Shown: piece after piece, positions 6,173 through 8,293 of the stretch
Layout: the number at the start of each line of letters is the position of its first letter
Position numbering within the stretch: position 1 is the stretch's first letter
Translations under genes and position numbers: made by a program
The notes under the pieces: model-generated
Databases searched by the model: none
What the model saw: the letters and a program-made list of their open reading frames with translations, nothing else
Told to the model about the DNA's origin: nothing
Source: an uncultured Erysipelotrichaceae bacterium
Lineage (GTDB): Bacteria > Bacillota_I > Bacilli_A > RF39 > UBA660
NCBI GenBank assembly: GCA_902796215.1
Contig: CADBNY010000031.1
Span: forward strand, 1-8,293
DNA: 8,293 nucleotides
Direction: 5' to 3'

Positions 6173-8152
6173 ATGATGAATCAAATAAATGATATATCAG
6201 AAATTAACCAAGAAAAAATAATAAATCAAATTAGATGTTTAGGAATTGATATGATTCATGAAGCAAATAGTGGACATCCAGGAATTGTTCTAGGGGCAGC
6301 GCCAATTTTATACACTCTTTATGCCCATCATATGAATATCGATCCAAAACACCCTGATTACTTTAATCGAGATAGATTTGTAATGTCAGCAGGACATGGA
6401 TCTGCACTTTTATATTCTGTTTTATATATGGCAGGATATGACCTTACTTTAGAAGATTTAAAGAATTTCCGTCAAATAGATTCCAAGACTCCAGGACATC
6501 CAGAATATGGAGTAACAAAAGGAGTAGATTGTACAACAGGACCTTTAGGGCAAGGAATCGCAACGGCAGTAGGAATGGCTATAGCCGAAGCAAATTTAAA
6601 CGCTCGATATAAAAATTTGATTAATCATTATACATATGTGTTATGCGGAGATGGAGATTTGATGGAAGGAATCTCTTACGAAGCTTGCTCTCTAGCCGGA
6701 ACTTTAAAATTAAATAAGTTAATTGTTTTATATGATTCTAACAATGTTTGCCTAGATGGAAATACAAATAATACTTTTACAGAAGATATTTCAATGCGAT
6801 TTATTTCCCAAGGATGGAATGTCATCACTGTAGAAGATGGAAATAGCTTTGAATTAATAAATAAAGCTATAGAAGAAGCAAAACTAAGTGCAGAAAAACC
6901 AACACTAATTGAAGTAAAAACAACAATTGGAAAATATTCTTCACTAGAAGGAACACATAAAGTTCATGGAACTCCTCTAAAAGATGAAGATATCACTAAA
7001 ATAAAAGAAACATTAGAAGTACGTGATATTCCTTTTGCAATCAGTCAAAAAGAAATAGAAGAATTCCAATACATTATTAATGAAAGATGTAAAGGCTTAA
7101 ATCAACAATTTGAAGAAAAATTATCTCAAGAAGAAGAACAAATTCAAGAAGAAATAAGATATTTTTGTAGCAAAGAAAAAAATATTGAGATGAAAGGATT
7201 ATTTTATGATGCTCCAGAATCAAAAATGGAAGCCCCACGAGATACTTCATCAAAAATATTGAATGCGATTGTTCAAAATTGTCCTTTTATGATAGGAGGA
7301 AGTGCCGATTTGTTTTCATCAACAAAAACATATATTAATGATGGAGGAGATTTTCAGAAGGATAACTATTTAGGAAAAAATATTTATTTTGGAGTAAGAG
7401 AACATTCAATGGCAGCAATTAGTAATGGACTAGCTCTATGCGGTTTTCGGCCATATGCATCTACATTCTTATCCTTTAGTGACTATTTAAAACCGTCTCT
7501 TAGATTAACTTCTATGATGAACCTATCAAATATTTATATATTCACTCATGATTCCATTAGCGTAGGAGAAGATGGACCAACACATCAACCAGTAGAGCAA
7601 TTATTAATGTTAAGATCAATTCCAAATTTAGATGTTTTCCGCCCAGCAGACGCTAACGAAGTAATAGGCTCTTATAAAGCTATTCTGGAGAAAAAGGAAG
7701 GACCAAGTGCTATTATTTTATCAAGAAACACTGTGCCAATTTTAGAAGAAACAAAAGCTAACGAAATTGAAAAAGGTGGATATATTGCTCTAGACACTAT
7801 GAAGAAACCAGATGGAATAATTTTATCATCAGGAGAAGAATTACACTTAGTATTAGAAGTTGCCAAAAGACTAAAAACAAAAGGAATTGAAATACGCGTA
7901 GTATCAATTCCAAACTTAGGAAGATTCTTAAATCAAGACGAAGAATATATTGAAAATATTTTACCAGTAGAAGTAAGAAAAATAGTAGTAGAAACATCAT
8001 CAAGCTTCTCATGGAATAAACTAATTTACAATAGTAAAAACTTAATTACTTTAGATGAATTTGGTGCAAGTGGAAAACGCGAAGATGTCTATAAAAAATA
8101 TGGATTTGATGTTGAATCATTAGAAAAAAAAGTAGAGGAACTATTAAAATAA
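6173..8152 (+). CDS. tkt: Transketolase
   Basis: This is a complete 659-residue transketolase, the normal length. It is a cytosolic, thiamine-diphosphate-dependent enzyme that moves two-carbon ketol units between sugar phosphates in the non-oxidative pentose phosphate pathway. Seen directly: SGHPG with His35, GHGS with His75, PGHPE with His109, GPLGQG at 123-128, the metal/cofactor motif GDGDLMEG at 159-166 with Asn190 completing it, and VHG at 264-266. The second pyrimidine-binding domain has RD at 356-357, GGSADL at 375-380, catalytic Glu410 in VREHSM, HD at 459-460, GPTHQP at 468-473 and FRPADANE at 489-496. The C-terminal domain ends with FGASGKREDVYKKYGF. All key residues look intact. 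ATG 6173 is chosen over the adjoining ATG 6176 because GGGAGGA (6158-6164) is better spaced for it. The gene stands alone, with no transaldolase or epimerase gene visible beside it. Its long homopolymers, including eight or more A in a row near 8123, are read without frameshift. Confidence 0.97.
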   Translation: MMNQINDISEINQEKIINQIRCLGIDMIHEANSGHPGIVLGAAPILYTLYAHHMNIDPKHPDYFNRDRFVMSAGHGSALLYSVLYMAGYDLTLEDLKNFRQIDSKTPGHPEYGVTKGVDCTTGPLGQGIATAVGMAIAEANLNARYKNLINHYTYVLCGDGDLMEGISYEACSLAGTLKLNKLIVLYDSNNVCLDGNTNNTFTEDISMRFISQGWNVITVEDGNSFELINKAIEEAKLSAEKPTLIEVKTTIGKYSSLEGTHKVHGTPLKDEDITKIKETLEVRDIPFAISQKEIEEFQYIINERCKGLNQQFEEKLSQEEEQIQEEIRYFCSKEKNIEMKGLFYDAPESKMEAPRDTSSKILNAIVQNCPFMIGGSADLFSSTKTYINDGGDFQKDNYLGKNIYFGVREHSMAAISNGLALCGFRPYASTFLSFSDYLKPSLRLTSMMNLSNIYIFTHDSISVGEDGPTHQPVEQLLMLRSIPNLDVFRPADANEVIGSYKAILEKKEGPSAIILSRNTVPILEETKANEIEKGGYIALDTMKKPDGIILSSGEELHLVLEVAKRLKTKGIEIRVVSIPNLGRFLNQDEEYIENILPVEVRKIVVETSSSFSWNKLIYNSKNLITLDEFGASGKREDVYKKYGFDVESLEKKVEELLK

Positions 8153-8170
8153 GTAAACCTCTTTTTTTTT
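8134..8170 (+). terminator. Probable intrinsic terminator overlapping the end of tkt
   Basis: AGAGG at 8134-8138, inside the last codons of tkt, can pair with CCTCT at 8158-8162, which runs straight into nine T (8162-8170). The stem is only five base pairs and the loop is 19 bases, so the hairpin is weak by itself. The T tract and its position right after the stop make termination likely. Confidence 0.5.
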
Positions 8171-8191
8171 CTTTATTTATATAAAAAAAGA

Positions 8192-8200
8192 TGATAAAAT
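8192..8200 (+). promoter_or_regulatory. Possible -10 region of the last, partial gene
   Basis: TGATAAAAT at 8192-8200 fits an extended -10 (TGn then TAAAAT). The -35 area is only T-rich. A perfect TATAAT also occurs at 8206-8211, but a start from it would fall inside the ribosome binding site, so the upstream element is preferred. Confidence 0.35.
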
Positions 8201-8228
8201 AAAAATATAATAAAAGGTAGGAAAATGT

Positions 8229-8293
8229 ATGACTAAGAAATTAATCTTAATTATTTTATCATTTATTTTTATTATTCCAATATTTGTAGAAGC
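8229..8293 (+). CDS. N-terminus of a secreted or membrane protein (truncated by window end)
   Basis: ATG 8229 opens a frame running to the window edge: MTKK followed by a continuous hydrophobic stretch (LILIILSFIFIIPIFV) and EA. This is the shape of a signal peptide or first membrane anchor: basic start, long hydrophobic core. GTAGGA around 8217-8222 serves as ribosome binding site, seven bases from the ATG. A second ATG at 8225 is out of frame and stops after three codons, so it is not the start. Only 21 codons are visible, so the product cannot be named. Confidence 0.6.
   Translation, partial: MTKKLILIILSFIFIIPIFVE

Overview
The window is strongly A+T-rich. Genes are tightly packed on one strand, with Shine-Dalgarno sites of the AGGAG type and promoters of the TTGAxx/TATAAT type, two of them with a TGn extended -10. 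Tryptophan is read from TGG and no intact gene needs TGA as a sense codon, so the standard bacterial code fits. This suggests a low-GC Bacillota (Firmicutes) chromosome, possibly an uncultured gut Bacilli or Clostridia lineage. The lineage is an inference from composition and protein flavour only. All supported genes are on the + strand.

Layout. (1) 2-274: the 3' end of an unrecognised, very charged protein, overlapping by 8 bases the start of (2) an intact short-chain dehydrogenase/reductase (267-1025), closed by a clear intrinsic terminator. (3) A good promoter at 1118-1147 starts an ABC transporter operon: a LolD/MacB-type ATPase (1182-1884), a very long FtsX-type permease (1887-5096) and a small four-helix membrane protein (5107-5472), ended by a second intrinsic terminator. 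(4) A monocistronic hypothetical gene (5602-6096) with its own near-consensus promoter. (5) A complete transketolase (6173-8152) with its own extended -10 promoter. (6) The first 21 codons of a gene starting with a signal-peptide-like hydrophobic stretch (8229 to the window end).

The most notable thing is that the ABC transporter is broken in several independent places while its neighbours are intact. The ATPase has Arg in place of the invariant Walker A Gly, plus a +1 frameshift in a G run. The permease has an in-frame TAG at codon 59, a +1 frameshift near 2498-2511 and a -1 frameshift near 2988-2991. If these are repaired on paper, a 233-aa ATPase and a 1069-aa permease of ordinary family layout appear. 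The simplest reading is recent pseudogenisation of an efflux or export type transporter whose promoter, terminator and accessory membrane gene are still in place. I found no CRISPR array, transposon, tRNA, rRNA or phage gene, and no convincing sign of a new multi-gene system. All intergenic gaps are shorter than 160 bases.
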